25,749 nucleotides of DNA from Rhodovulum sulfidophilum (GTDB lineage: Bacteria; Pseudomonadota; Alphaproteobacteria; Rhodobacterales; Rhodobacteraceae): assembly GCA_003241785.1 (NCBI GenBank), contig QFPW01000031.1, positions 1 to 25,749 on the forward strand. Reading direction: 5' to 3'. The stretch's first letter is position 1, and each line of letters starts with the position of its first letter. Below the pieces are notes generated by a model that searched no databases, had not been told where the DNA came from, and saw only the letters and a list, made by a program, of their open reading frames with translations. Position numbers and translations under genes: made by a program. Positions 15,062 to 22,114 of this stretch are shown one piece after another.

Positions 15062-15613
15062 TCAACAGCCATCATAGTCTTTGTATCCGCTCGCGGTGAT
15101 CGTGTAGGTCCCGCCCCTGGGGCCGACATAGCAACGGCTCTCGACGCGTGGGGCCACGCGGACCGGCGGCGTTCTGGTCGCGTAGATCTCGCGCAGGTTG
15201 GTTCCCCACTCGCAGGCGTTGCCGTCACCGTCGCGATCGAGTCCATGCGGGTCGAAGCCTGGTCCGCCCGCCGACAGGAAGAACCGCTGCACCGAGGCCG
15301 AGGATGGAAAGTCAGCGCAGTTCCGGTCGTTGAGCGAGGGTTCCGAGCGCGCGTATCGGTACGCGCCCACCGAAGACCTGGAGCGAGAGCCCAGATAGCG
15401 ATCGCCGCTCGCGAACTGGCCGCGGGATCCAAGCTCCGCTTCGACCATCAGGAGTTGCAGCGAATCCGTCGTGGTCGCCTGCAGCTCCCACAGCTTCTCG
15501 CTGTCCGCCTCGGCATAGGCCAGAGTCAGCGGCGCGTGGTTCGGCGCAGGTGGAGTCGCGGGCGCGCAGGCCGCCGCGAACAGGCAAGCCAAAAGAATGG
15601 CCCGATGGCGCAT
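15062..15613 (-). CDS. Lipoprotein with an excalibur-type calcium-binding motif
   Basis: The 183-residue product has a strong ribosome-binding site (GGAAGAGGGGGG before the ATG) and a short signal with a lipobox-like FAAAC (C16). Residues 99-135 form an excalibur motif: NCADF, a central hydrophobic helix, then DPHGLDRDGDGNACEWG, whose DxDxDG loop is the Ca-binding signature and whose two cysteines flank it. Residues 161-183 form a second Cys-bounded module (CYVGPRGGTYTI...GYKDYDGC) that I have seen next to excalibur domains. The protein would sit on the membrane facing the periplasm. Excalibur motifs are common in envelope proteins and nucleases, but no nuclease domain is present here. The exact function is unknown. 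Confidence 0.8.
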   Translation of the reverse strand: MRHRAILLACLFAAACAPATPPAPNHAPLTLAYAEADSEKLWELQATTTDSLQLLMVEAELGSRGQFASGDRYLGSRSRSSVGAYRYARSEPSLNDRNCADFPSSASVQRFFLSAGGPGFDPHGLDRDGDGNACEWGTNLREIYATRTPPVRVAPRVESRCYVGPRGGTYTITASGYKDYDGC

Positions 15614-15639
15614 GTCTCACCCCCCTCTTCCCGGCATCA

Positions 15640-15668
15640 GATAGAGGATGTCAAATTGGTCGGGTCAA
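15640..15668 (-). promoter_or_regulatory. Possible promoter of the excalibur lipoprotein gene
   Basis: On the minus strand a TTGACC (-35, 15663-15668) is followed after 17 nt by TCTATC (-10, 15640-15645), about 27 nt before the lipoprotein start at 15613. A second TTGACA lies inside the spacer. The rest of the 260-nt divergent gap 15614-15873 shows no other clear signal; no good promoter for the DUF6880 gene could be picked out by eye. Confidence 0.35.
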
Positions 15669-15873
15669 TACCTTGCGCTGAAACCACCCGCCTTTTGCAG
15701 TCGCTTGCATCAGGTACTTGCTGTTCCAGATGGTCGCCCCACTTTATCAGAGGCACTAAAGAGCCTCGCCACGCAACACCAGGTTCGTTCCGTCTCGAAA
15801 TCGAGGGCTTCCGGATTGCCGTGCCGACGTGTCTCGGGCATCCTCGGCGCCCCGACGCGCCGCCTCGAACCCG

Positions 15874-17310
15874 ATGTCCAAGAAGACCCTGAACGCAGCC
15901 AACCTGGAAAGACTGGGCGCGGAAAAGCTCGCCGCTCTGGTCATGGAGCTTGTCGAGGGCAACGCCGCGCTCCAGCGCCGCGCGCGTATGGAACTCAGCG
16001 CCGCGCAGGGCCCCGGAGACGTGGCTTCGGATATACGGAAGCGGTTCGCGGCTCTGCGGCGCTCGAGCAGCTTCGTTGACTGGCGCGGGCAAAAGGCGCT
16101 GGTGAAGGACCTCGAGGGTCTGTCCCGGCTGATCGAGGACGTGGTCGCGCCGCATGACGCCGGCGCGGCATTCGAGCTCCTCTGGGCCTTCCTCCAGCTC
16201 GCGCCGTCGATCCACCAACGGACCGACGATAGCAATGGCGCGATCGGCGGCGTGTTCGACGACGCGATCGAAGTGATCGCCAGACTTGCGCCTCGGCTTT
16301 CCGTCAACCCCGAGACGCAGGCGGAGCGGATCCTCGCCGCCGTCGCCGACGCCGGATACGGCGAATTCGACGGGATCATTCCGGCGCTGGCCGAGGCGCT
16401 CGGCCAGGATGGCCTGGAGCACCTCAAGCGGATCACCAACTCCTGGGCGGAGGCGCCTCCGACGGAGGGGGAGATCGCGCGATATCGATCCTACGGATTT
16501 TCCTCGCCCGCCGAGGAAGCTGTCCGGCGGAACAAGGAGATAACGCGGTCGATCATCCTCGCCGATGTCGCCGATGCCCAGGGCGACGTCGATGCCTACA
16601 TGGGTCGCTACTCGGCGGAGCAGCTGACATTCGGCACGATCGCCCCGGATGTCGCGCGGCGACTGCTGGACGCGGGACGTGTCGACGAAGCCTTCGATCT
16701 CATCATACGCGCCCGCGCCGCGGCGGAAGACGATGGGGCCGGGCATTTCAGCTTCGCTCTCGACCAGATCTTCGAAGAGTGCCTGGAGCGGCAGAACAAG
16801 ACCGAGGAGCTTAAGCGGCATCTGTGGCTCGGGTTCGAGCGGACGCTCAGCGAGTTCAGCCTTCGGAAATATCTCAAGCTCTTGCCGGATTTCGAGGACC
16901 TGGAGGCCGAGGAGCGCGCGCTCGGCTTCGCGGAAACCTACCCGTACCTCGGCGCCTCGATCGCCCTACTGATCAACTGGCCCGCGCACGATCGCGCCGC
17001 GCGCGTGGTAATGGCCCGGCTGAGCGAACTTGACGGCGACGCCTACTACACCCTCGCGCCGGCCGCCGCCGCGCTCGATGCAAGACACCCGCTGGCCGCG
17101 ACCCTGATCCGGCGGGCGATGATCGAAGACACGCTCGACGGAGCGAAGTCCAGGCGCTACCGGCACGCGGCACGTCACCTCGCCGAATGCCGGTCAAACG
17201 ACCACGCCATCGGAAGCTACGGTGAATTCGCGCCGCATTCCGGTTTCGTCGCCGCCCTCAGGCAAAGGCATGGACGAAAGCAAGGCTTCTGGCAGCTCGT
17301 CCCGGATTGA
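15874..17310 (+). CDS. DUF6880-like protein of unknown function
   Basis: The 478-residue product begins MSKKTLNAANLERLGAEKLA, which is the usual opening of the DUF6880 family of Alphaproteobacteria; the longer frame from GTG 15829 lacks family resemblance. Family hallmarks include GDVASDIRKRFAALRRSSSFVDW, ALVKDLEGLSRLI and a long series of helical hairpins that looks like a TPR/HEAT-type solenoid (about 60-450). It ends GRKQGFWQLVPD. There is no signal peptide or membrane segment, so it is probably cytoplasmic. The family has no established biochemical role. It sits in the accessory stretch between virB and the toxin-antitoxin pair and appears intact. Confidence 0.75.
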   Translation: MSKKTLNAANLERLGAEKLAALVMELVEGNAALQRRARMELSAAQGPGDVASDIRKRFAALRRSSSFVDWRGQKALVKDLEGLSRLIEDVVAPHDAGAAFELLWAFLQLAPSIHQRTDDSNGAIGGVFDDAIEVIARLAPRLSVNPETQAERILAAVADAGYGEFDGIIPALAEALGQDGLEHLKRITNSWAEAPPTEGEIARYRSYGFSSPAEEAVRRNKEITRSIILADVADAQGDVDAYMGRYSAEQLTFGTIAPDVARRLLDAGRVDEAFDLIIRARAAAEDDGAGHFSFALDQIFEECLERQNKTEELKRHLWLGFERTLSEFSLRKYLKLLPDFEDLEAEERALGFAETYPYLGASIALLINWPAHDRAARVVMARLSELDGDAYYTLAPAAAALDARHPLAATLIRRAMIEDTLDGAKSRRYRHAARHLAECRSNDHAIGSYGEFAPHSGFVAALRQRHGRKQGFWQLVPD

Positions 17311-17458
17311 CCAACCCGGCAACCCCTCTCGAACACTCGGCGGATCAACGACCCGGCGGCGAGCCCCGACTCCGATCCCCGTGGAAAGGCGACATCTCGG
17401 ATTGCGATCCATGCCAGTCCGGCTTCTTACCGCCCACCACCGCTTCCTGTCTTCCTTC

Positions 17459-17513
17459 TTGCAAATAAGCTAAGCTCGGTCTATATGTCCGGGCATATCA
17501 GGAGGCCGGACAT
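17459..17513 (+). promoter_or_regulatory. Promoter and palindromic operator of the vapBC pair
   Basis: TTGCAA (-35, 17459-17464) and TATATG (-10, 17482-17487) are 17 nt apart. A perfect 8-bp inverted repeat, ATGTCCGG (17485-17492) and CCGGACAT (17506-17513), overlaps the -10, the AGGAGG ribosome-binding site (17500-17505) and the antitoxin start codon at 17512. Autorepression by an antitoxin-toxin complex bound to a dyad at the promoter is the general rule for type II systems, and this dyad is placed to do that. In RNA form it would also hide the ribosome-binding site. Confidence 0.65.
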
Positions 17514-17814
17514 GAGCAACTCCGCGCAGACCAGAGCCACCAGGAACTACCGCGCGCGCTTGTCGCGGCGCGGCTTCGCGCGCTTCGAGATCATGGCGCT
17601 GGAAACTGACCGCGATCTGTTTCGCTCCCTCGCACGGCGCCTGGCCGAGGAAGGACCGGACGCGGAGCAAATCCGGACCGCGGTAAAGACGGCCGTGGCG
17701 GGAGAGCCCCCGAAGCCCGGCGGCATCCTGTCCGCCCTCCGCCGCTCCCCACTGGTCGGCGCCGATCTCGACCTGTCGCGCCCCCGCGAGACAGGGCGCG
17801 AGATCGATCTGTGA
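17512..17814 (+). CDS. Antitoxin of a VapBC-type toxin-antitoxin system
   Basis: The 100-residue product starts at ATG 17512, chosen over 17485 because AGGAGG is 6 nt upstream and because 17485 lies at the -10. The N-terminus (about 8-45: RNYRARLSRRGFARFEIMALETDRDL) looks like a ribbon-helix-helix-type DNA-binding segment. The C-terminus (GILSALRRSPLVGADLDLSRPRETGREIDL) resembles the toxin-binding tails that end GRD(I/V)DL. It overlaps the PIN toxin by 4 nt, the usual coupling in these operons. The exact antitoxin subfamily is unknown to me. Confidence 0.8.
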   Translation: MSNSAQTRATRNYRARLSRRGFARFEIMALETDRDLFRSLARRLAEEGPDAEQIRTAVKTAVAGEPPKPGGILSALRRSPLVGADLDLSRPRETGREIDL

Positions 17815-18242
17815 CCCGCTACCTTCTCGATACCAACATCATCAGCAACGTCATCAAGCCACGGCCCTCGGAACCGCTTTTGGCTTGGTGGGCGGAACAG
17901 CGTGACACGGATCTGTTCATCGCATCTCTGACCGTGGCGGAGATCCGGCGCGGCATACTCGAGAAGCCACCCGGCAAGAAGCGCGACATGCTGGAGACAT
18001 GGTTTTCCGGCGTTGAAGGACCGCAGGCCTTGTTCGCGGGGCGCGTCCTATCCTTCGATTACGAAGCCGGATTGATCTGGGCACGCCTGATGGCTGAGGG
18101 CAAGGCCGCGGGACGTCCGCGAAGTGGACTCGACATGATCGTCGCCGCCGTGGCCGGCGCGAACAACTGCGTCGTCGTAACGGACAACGAGAGAGACTTT
18201 TTCGGCATCGACTTCATCAACCCGATGCGGACGACCAGCTAA
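17811..18242 (+). CDS. vapC: VapC-type PIN-domain ribonuclease toxin
   Basis: The 143-residue product is full length for VapC. It has YLLDTNIISNVIK at the N-terminus with the first acidic residue D7 and N9, then E44 in LTVAEIRRGI, D108 in SGLDMIVAAVA and D125 in VVVTDNERDF. These four acids form the metal site of PIN nucleases. VapC enzymes cut specific tRNAs or rRNA and arrest growth unless bound by their antitoxin. The LLAWWAEQ and FIASLTVAEI segments match the subfamily that includes FitB. All catalytic residues are present, so it is probably active. Confidence 0.92.
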   Translation: MTRYLLDTNIISNVIKPRPSEPLLAWWAEQRDTDLFIASLTVAEIRRGILEKPPGKKRDMLETWFSGVEGPQALFAGRVLSFDYEAGLIWARLMAEGKAAGRPRSGLDMIVAAVAGANNCVVVTDNERDFFGIDFINPMRTTS

Positions 18243-18281
18243 ACGAGATCGGCCCAATCCGGCCGTTCGGCTTGTCGGGCC

Positions 18282-18299
18282 GCATGCGTCGCAGCATGC
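18282..18299. terminator. Weak hairpin between the convergent vapC and di-heme peroxidase genes
   Basis: GCATGC (18282-18287) and GCATGC (18294-18299) can pair with a 6-nt loop. It lies in the 148-nt gap between the convergent vapC and the last gene of the Hxs cluster, where bidirectional termination is expected. There is no T tract on either side, so it would have to act with Rho, or it may be incidental. No other structure was found in the gap. Confidence 0.25.
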
Positions 18300-18390
18300 C
18301 AACAACGGACGTTCGCGGCTTCAACGAGCAGTGCGGCTTCGAACGCGAGTTTGAGCTCTCGCAAGCACCGTGCCGGGCGATGAGGGCCGG

Positions 18391-19995
18391 TCATCGGTCC
18401 TGACGCCAGACCGGGGTGGGCGGTGGGGCCGCGGATCCGGCGCAGCGATCCTCCAGCGCCTCCAGGAAGGAGATCAGCAGTCCGACCTGCTCCTCGGTGA
18501 TGCGTGAACCTGATGCCAGGATCGGCGAAATCGCGTCGATTTCCGCAGGCGCCATCAGATGCTCCCCACCCTCTTCATAGGCGCGCGCGAAGCGATAGGG
18601 ATCGAGATGCTGCCAGATCGCCTCGACGAGCGTATCGGCCTGGCCGTTGTGGAAATAGGGCGCCGTCAGCGTCACATTCCGCAAGGGCGGCGTCCGGAAC
18701 AGAAACCGGTCCTCGGCCTGTCCCGTGGCGTAGAACCGGCCCAGATCCTTCTCTTGCCGGATGTCTGGCACACCGACGGAATGAAACCCGAAATCGCTGA
18801 AGGCATCGCCCGAGTGGCAGACCGCGCACCTGCCAATGCCGTAGAACAGGAGCGCCCCGCGCCTCTGATCCGCCGAGAGGGCGGAGAGATCGCCGGCGAG
18901 ATAGCGGTCCCAGGGCGTGTCGCGGGATTGGAACGTGATCTCGATGTAATGGGCGAGCGCATTGCCGACATGGCTTGGGCGCACCTCGCCGGCCGCTTCA
19001 ACCCCAAAGCTCTCGCGAAACAGCACCCGATAGCTCTCCGCTTCTTGACCACGTGCATCGCCCTCGAAGAGCCGCGATGCGACGCGGGCCAGCACCACCT
19101 CGGGAACCGGAGCGCTGCGGGACTCGGGAGCAAGAACGTTGGCGGCGCCGGGCTCGCCAAGCATCTCCGCCGGGATAACGATCGGCCGCACCGATTGCAG
19201 CGCCATGAGATTCTCGAACCCCACCGTCGACAAAGCTTCGGGCAGGACGAGGCCGCCCTGATCGGCGGCAGCCACGGCCTGAAGGCGGCCGTCCCAGAGC
19301 ATCGTCGAAACGTCGTTGTGGTCGCGATTCCAGAGATCGGGCACATTGCGCGCAGGGACGTCGAGCAACCATTCCGGCGACACGTCGAGACGTCTCTCCA
19401 ATGCAGCCCCGTCCGCAGTCGCGGAGGCCAGGACGTGGCAGGTGGCGCAGGTGCGATCCCCCTGCCCGCTCAGGAGCGGCTCGAAAAACAGCCGTTCGCC
19501 GAGCCGAAACTTCGCATCGCGCACATATTCCTTTAGCGGCAGCGGTGCGAGGTGGAAGAGCCGGGACGCGACGCGTAGCTGTGCATCTAGCCCTTCCGCA
19601 TCTTTCCACTCGGCCCGCAGGTCCGGGTAGGACGGATCCGAGGTCGCAGAGATGTTGAGGGCCGCGAGCGCATGCCGCGAAACGCCCTCCGACAAAAGCC
19701 TTTCGGTGAGCGCGGTGTAACTCTTGCAGGGCAACTGGCCGATTTCGAGGGACAGATTCAATCGCATAACCTGTCCCGCGTCCAGCTGCTCGCGGACGTC
19801 TTCCGAAGCCGCCGCGGTGCGCAGGGCCTGGTCGCAGGCGGCGGCCAGGGCGCGGAGGTCATATTCGGCGCGGTGAAGCGCGATCCGCGGATGCAGATCC
19901 GCCAGGTAGAGCCAGACCGGCAGAGAGAAACCAAGGCCGATGACGGCGGTCCGGCTGAGAAGGTTGAGCACGGCGCGCGGGTGCACCCGCGTCAC
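18391..19995 (-). CDS. MauG-like di-heme cytochrome c peroxidase with a long N-terminal domain
   Basis: The 534-residue product has an N-terminal transmembrane anchor (about 13-33) and about 125 residues of extra helical sequence. The di-heme peroxidase fold starts at LGERLFFEPLLSGQGDRTCATCH, with heme 1 CATCH at 183-187 and heme 2 CAVCH at 390-394 (RRGALLFYGIGRCAVCHSGDAFSDFGFH). The tail FRTPPLRNVTLTAPYFHNGQADTLVEAI is the usual C-terminal heme-surround motif. MauG-type enzymes use high-valent heme iron to oxidise residues in partner proteins; others reduce peroxide. It overlaps the upstream di-heme gene by 4 nt and is last in the Hxs operon. It would face the periplasm, the same side as exported HxsA. 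Family assignment is firm; protein modification as its role is inference. Confidence 0.88.
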   Translation of the reverse strand: MTRVHPRAVLNLLSRTAVIGLGFSLPVWLYLADLHPRIALHRAEYDLRALAAACDQALRTAAASEDVREQLDAGQVMRLNLSLEIGQLPCKSYTALTERLLSEGVSRHALAALNISATSDPSYPDLRAEWKDAEGLDAQLRVASRLFHLAPLPLKEYVRDAKFRLGERLFFEPLLSGQGDRTCATCHVLASATADGAALERRLDVSPEWLLDVPARNVPDLWNRDHNDVSTMLWDGRLQAVAAADQGGLVLPEALSTVGFENLMALQSVRPIVIPAEMLGEPGAANVLAPESRSAPVPEVVLARVASRLFEGDARGQEAESYRVLFRESFGVEAAGEVRPSHVGNALAHYIEITFQSRDTPWDRYLAGDLSALSADQRRGALLFYGIGRCAVCHSGDAFSDFGFHSVGVPDIRQEKDLGRFYATGQAEDRFLFRTPPLRNVTLTAPYFHNGQADTLVEAIWQHLDPYRFARAYEEGGEHLMAPAEIDAISPILASGSRITEEQVGLLISFLEALEDRCAGSAAPPPTPVWRQDR

Positions 19996-21218
19996 CGCGA
20001 GGGCTCCGCATCGAACTCCAGCGTTGCCAGGAAGGCGACGAGCTCCGCGATCTCCGCGTCGCTAAGCTCGACCGCGTAGCTCGGCTCCAGTGACCAGCGC
20101 GCGATCTTCTGGTAGACCTCGGCCCGATCAAGCGGGGAAAGTATGCTGGTATCGATCTCTGCCAAAGGATCGACATGGGCCCGGATGGCGCTGGCGAGAA
20201 CCGGCTCGACCCCGGAATGGGAATAGGGCGCGGTCTTGGTGACATTGTAAAGCGGCGGCGTGCGGAAGGCGTAGCGGTCCTGAGGGTCTTGCGTGAAGTT
20301 GTAGCGGCCGTAGTCGATGCCGAACCCGTTAAAGCCGAACCCGAACTGCGCAAAGGGAATCGCGTGGAATTCGAGGTCCGAGAAAAAGGCGCCCGTATGG
20401 CAAGCGCTGCATTGCCCCCGCCCATAAAAGAGGAGACCGCCGGCCAGTTCCCGATCGGTCAGCGGCTCACCCTCGAAGACGAAGCGATGGAATTTCGTCT
20501 CCCGCAGCCGGAACTCGGAGCGGATGAAGGCGGCGAGGCCCTCGGCGATTTGTAGGTAGGTGAGCTCCCCGACCTCGAGTCCGGATGCCGCCGCCAGGGG
20601 CGCGGCGATCTCCGTCGTCTCCCGAATGCGGCGGGCAATATCCTGGTGCACCCGGGCCGCGGCGCCGACATCGCCCTGTCGGAGCCATTCGGTCGCATCG
20701 CTCTCCCCGATCATCTCACGGAATTCCACCGGCGGCAGATGGACGGACACGATCAGCGGATCGTCGGAAGGCGCCATGGTGCCAAACTGGCTTCGAACCG
20801 CACCCGAGCTGGCATCCACCCGTCCATCCCAGAAGAAGACGTCGAAGCCGACCCCGCCTCGTCCCCAGAGGGCGAGCGCATTGCGCGAGAGCACCCCAGC
20901 CGGACTCTTCATCCGCTCGATGCCTTTGCCGACACCGCCAGCCCCGTGGCCGAGCGGCAGACCATCTGCGGAGCCGAACTCGTCGAGGTGGCAGTTGCGG
21001 CAGGAGACATTGCGGGTGAGCGAGAGAAGCTCGCTCTCGAAGAGAAGCTGGCCGACCTCCGCCTTTTCCGGTTCAAACTCCGGCCAGGACTCTTCGACCG
21101 GACGCAGTCCGTTGTCGAGGGCGGCCTTGCGCAGGACGACCTCGCGCATGGTCTCGGCCATGGCCGGGGCGGCGCAGATCAGCGCGATTGCGAGGAAGAA
21201 CCTAGTAACGGATTTCAT
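19992..21218 (-). CDS. His-Xaa-Ser system-associated MauG-like di-heme protein
   Basis: The 408-residue product has a cleavable signal peptide (AMA-E near residue 21). Two c-type heme sites are seen: CRNCH at 73-77 after VGQLLFESELLSLTRNVS, and CSACH at 270-274 in ELAGGLLFYGRGQCSACHTGAFFSDLEFH. Between them are SRNALALWGRGGVGFDVFFWDGRV and, after heme 2, YAFRTPPLYNVTKTAPYSHSGVE. This layout is that of the MauG/CcpA peroxidase superfamily. From memory, a database family named His-Xaa-Ser system-associated MauG-like protein exists, and this copy, next to the Hxs genes, fits it best. It differs from the second di-heme protein in lacking the long N-terminal domain and in being fully exported. It overlaps the small membrane-protein gene by 17 nt. 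Confidence 0.88.
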   Translation of the reverse strand: MKSVTRFFLAIALICAAPAMAETMREVVLRKAALDNGLRPVEESWPEFEPEKAEVGQLLFESELLSLTRNVSCRNCHLDEFGSADGLPLGHGAGGVGKGIERMKSPAGVLSRNALALWGRGGVGFDVFFWDGRVDASSGAVRSQFGTMAPSDDPLIVSVHLPPVEFREMIGESDATEWLRQGDVGAAARVHQDIARRIRETTEIAAPLAAASGLEVGELTYLQIAEGLAAFIRSEFRLRETKFHRFVFEGEPLTDRELAGGLLFYGRGQCSACHTGAFFSDLEFHAIPFAQFGFGFNGFGIDYGRYNFTQDPQDRYAFRTPPLYNVTKTAPYSHSGVEPVLASAIRAHVDPLAEIDTSILSPLDRAEVYQKIARWSLEPSYAVELSDAEIAELVAFLATLEFDAEPSR

Positions 21219-21600
21219 GGATCTCGATCACATCCTGCAAGTCTGTCGCCTTGGCCTCGATGGCCCTCAGCGCCATGTAGCCAAGCGCTGTCTCGTCGAG
21301 CCCGATGAGCATCAGCCGCTTGCGAAGCAAATCGTAGTCCTGACAGTCGATCAGGGCGATTTCGCTCGCCTCGAGATCCCGCACGGTCTCGGCGGAGGGG
21401 TCAGCCTCCAGCTTCTGTTTGGCAAGGAGATGCGCGCGCATCGAACGGTCGCAACGATAGGTCGCCTCCTGGTAGGCTGGCTCGGCGACGAGGATCACCC
21501 CCCAGGTCCAGAGTGGCGGGATGATCTGGCCGATCACTACGCCACAGGCCAGGACCAGGGCATATCGGAGCCAGCTACTTCGCAACGATATTGAGCGCAT
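21202..21600 (-). CDS. Small single-pass membrane protein of the His-Xaa-Ser system
   Basis: The 132-residue product has one hydrophobic segment (about 11-38, YALVLACGVVIGQIIPPLWTW) and then a polar helical region with two cysteines (C50 and C86), probably in the periplasm. It overlaps hxsA by 26 nt and the first di-heme gene by 17 nt, so it belongs to the cluster. I recall that an unnamed small hydrophobic family (TIGR03982) is linked to Hxs loci, and this gene occupies that place, but I cannot verify the match. It may anchor or deliver HxsA or the di-heme enzymes. The start is the only ATG in the frame. Confidence 0.7.
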   Translation of the reverse strand: MRSISLRSSWLRYALVLACGVVIGQIIPPLWTWGVILVAEPAYQEATYRCDRSMRAHLLAKQKLEADPSAETVRDLEASEIALIDCQDYDLLRKRLMLIGLDETALGYMALRAIEAKATDLQDVIEIHEIRY

Positions 21601-22114
21601 CGAGGACCTCGGGGGTGATGGTGCCAGTGATCTTCAGGCTCCAGTCCTTCTGAAACTTGCTGAGCGCGGTCTTGGTGCCGGTGCCGACGATCCCGTCGAT
21701 AGCCCCGGTGTAATAGCCATAGGTATAGAGTGCCGTCTGCACCCGCTTGACGATCTCGGTGAAGGCCGCGCTGTTGCCCGGCAGCGTCTTCGGAGCCTGG
21801 GGCGCGCGCGGCATGACGTAGGAGGGCGGGGTGCTGTTGCTCGAAGGCTTCGATGGGCGATAGGTGCCCCCGCCGCCCGAATACCCCCCGCTCGAGGAGG
21901 AACGATGGCTGCCGTGTGAACTATGCGAGCCGTGGCTAGAATGCGACCGATGCCCGGCCAGCGTGTAGGTGTGCTCGCCCCGGAGCAGCTGGAAGAGCGA
22001 AGTCGGTGGGTCGTCGTTGCGATCCGCCCGCGGCGGGGCAATGACGGCTTGCGCCCCCTGCGGCAGGTAGCCCGCGGCCGCGAGCGTGATGGCAAATTTC
22101 CCGATCTTCTTCAC
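21575..22114 (-). CDS. hxsA: HxsA: exported His-Xaa-Ser repeat protein with a peptidoglycan-binding domain
   Basis: The 179-residue product has a signal peptide (1-23, AQA-V) and a short spacer. Six uninterrupted His-x-Ser triplets follow at residues 55-72 (HRS HSS HGS HSS HGS HRS). A Ser/Gly/Pro-rich linker (73-108) leads to a C-terminal peptidoglycan-binding-1-like domain (about 118-179: VKRVQTALYTYGYYTGAIDG...GTKTALSKFQKDW). This is the architecture of HxsA, the presumed substrate of the radical SAM maturases HxsB and HxsC. It overlaps hxsC by 4 nt. The signal peptide places the mature protein in the periplasm, where the PG-binding domain would tether the repeat to the wall. Which residues are modified is not known. 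Confidence 0.93.
   Translation of the reverse strand: MKKIGKFAITLAAAGYLPQGAQAVIAPPRADRNDDPPTSLFQLLRGEHTYTLAGHRSHSSHGSHSSHGSHRSSSSGGYSGGGGTYRPSKPSSNSTPPSYVMPRAPQAPKTLPGNSAAFTEIVKRVQTALYTYGYYTGAIDGIVGTGTKTALSKFQKDWSLKITGTITPEVLDALNIVAK
21899..21952 (-). repeat. DNA encoding six tandem His-Xaa-Ser triplets
   Basis: Eighteen codons encode HxS six times in a row with x = R, S, G, S, G, R. The inner part repeats a six-residue unit HSSHGS twice, which points to growth by duplication. Codons vary between copies, so selection for the peptide rather than recent slippage seems to maintain it. Confidence 0.9.

Noticed and set aside
18559..19536. 325-aa plus-strand open frame
   Set aside because: Antisense to a di-heme peroxidase gene with two CxxCH sites.
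21899..21952. Tandem repeat considered as a simple low-complexity or slippage repeat
   Set aside because: Codons differ between triplets and the neighbouring genes are the specific Hxs maturases, so the repeat is a functional peptide segment.
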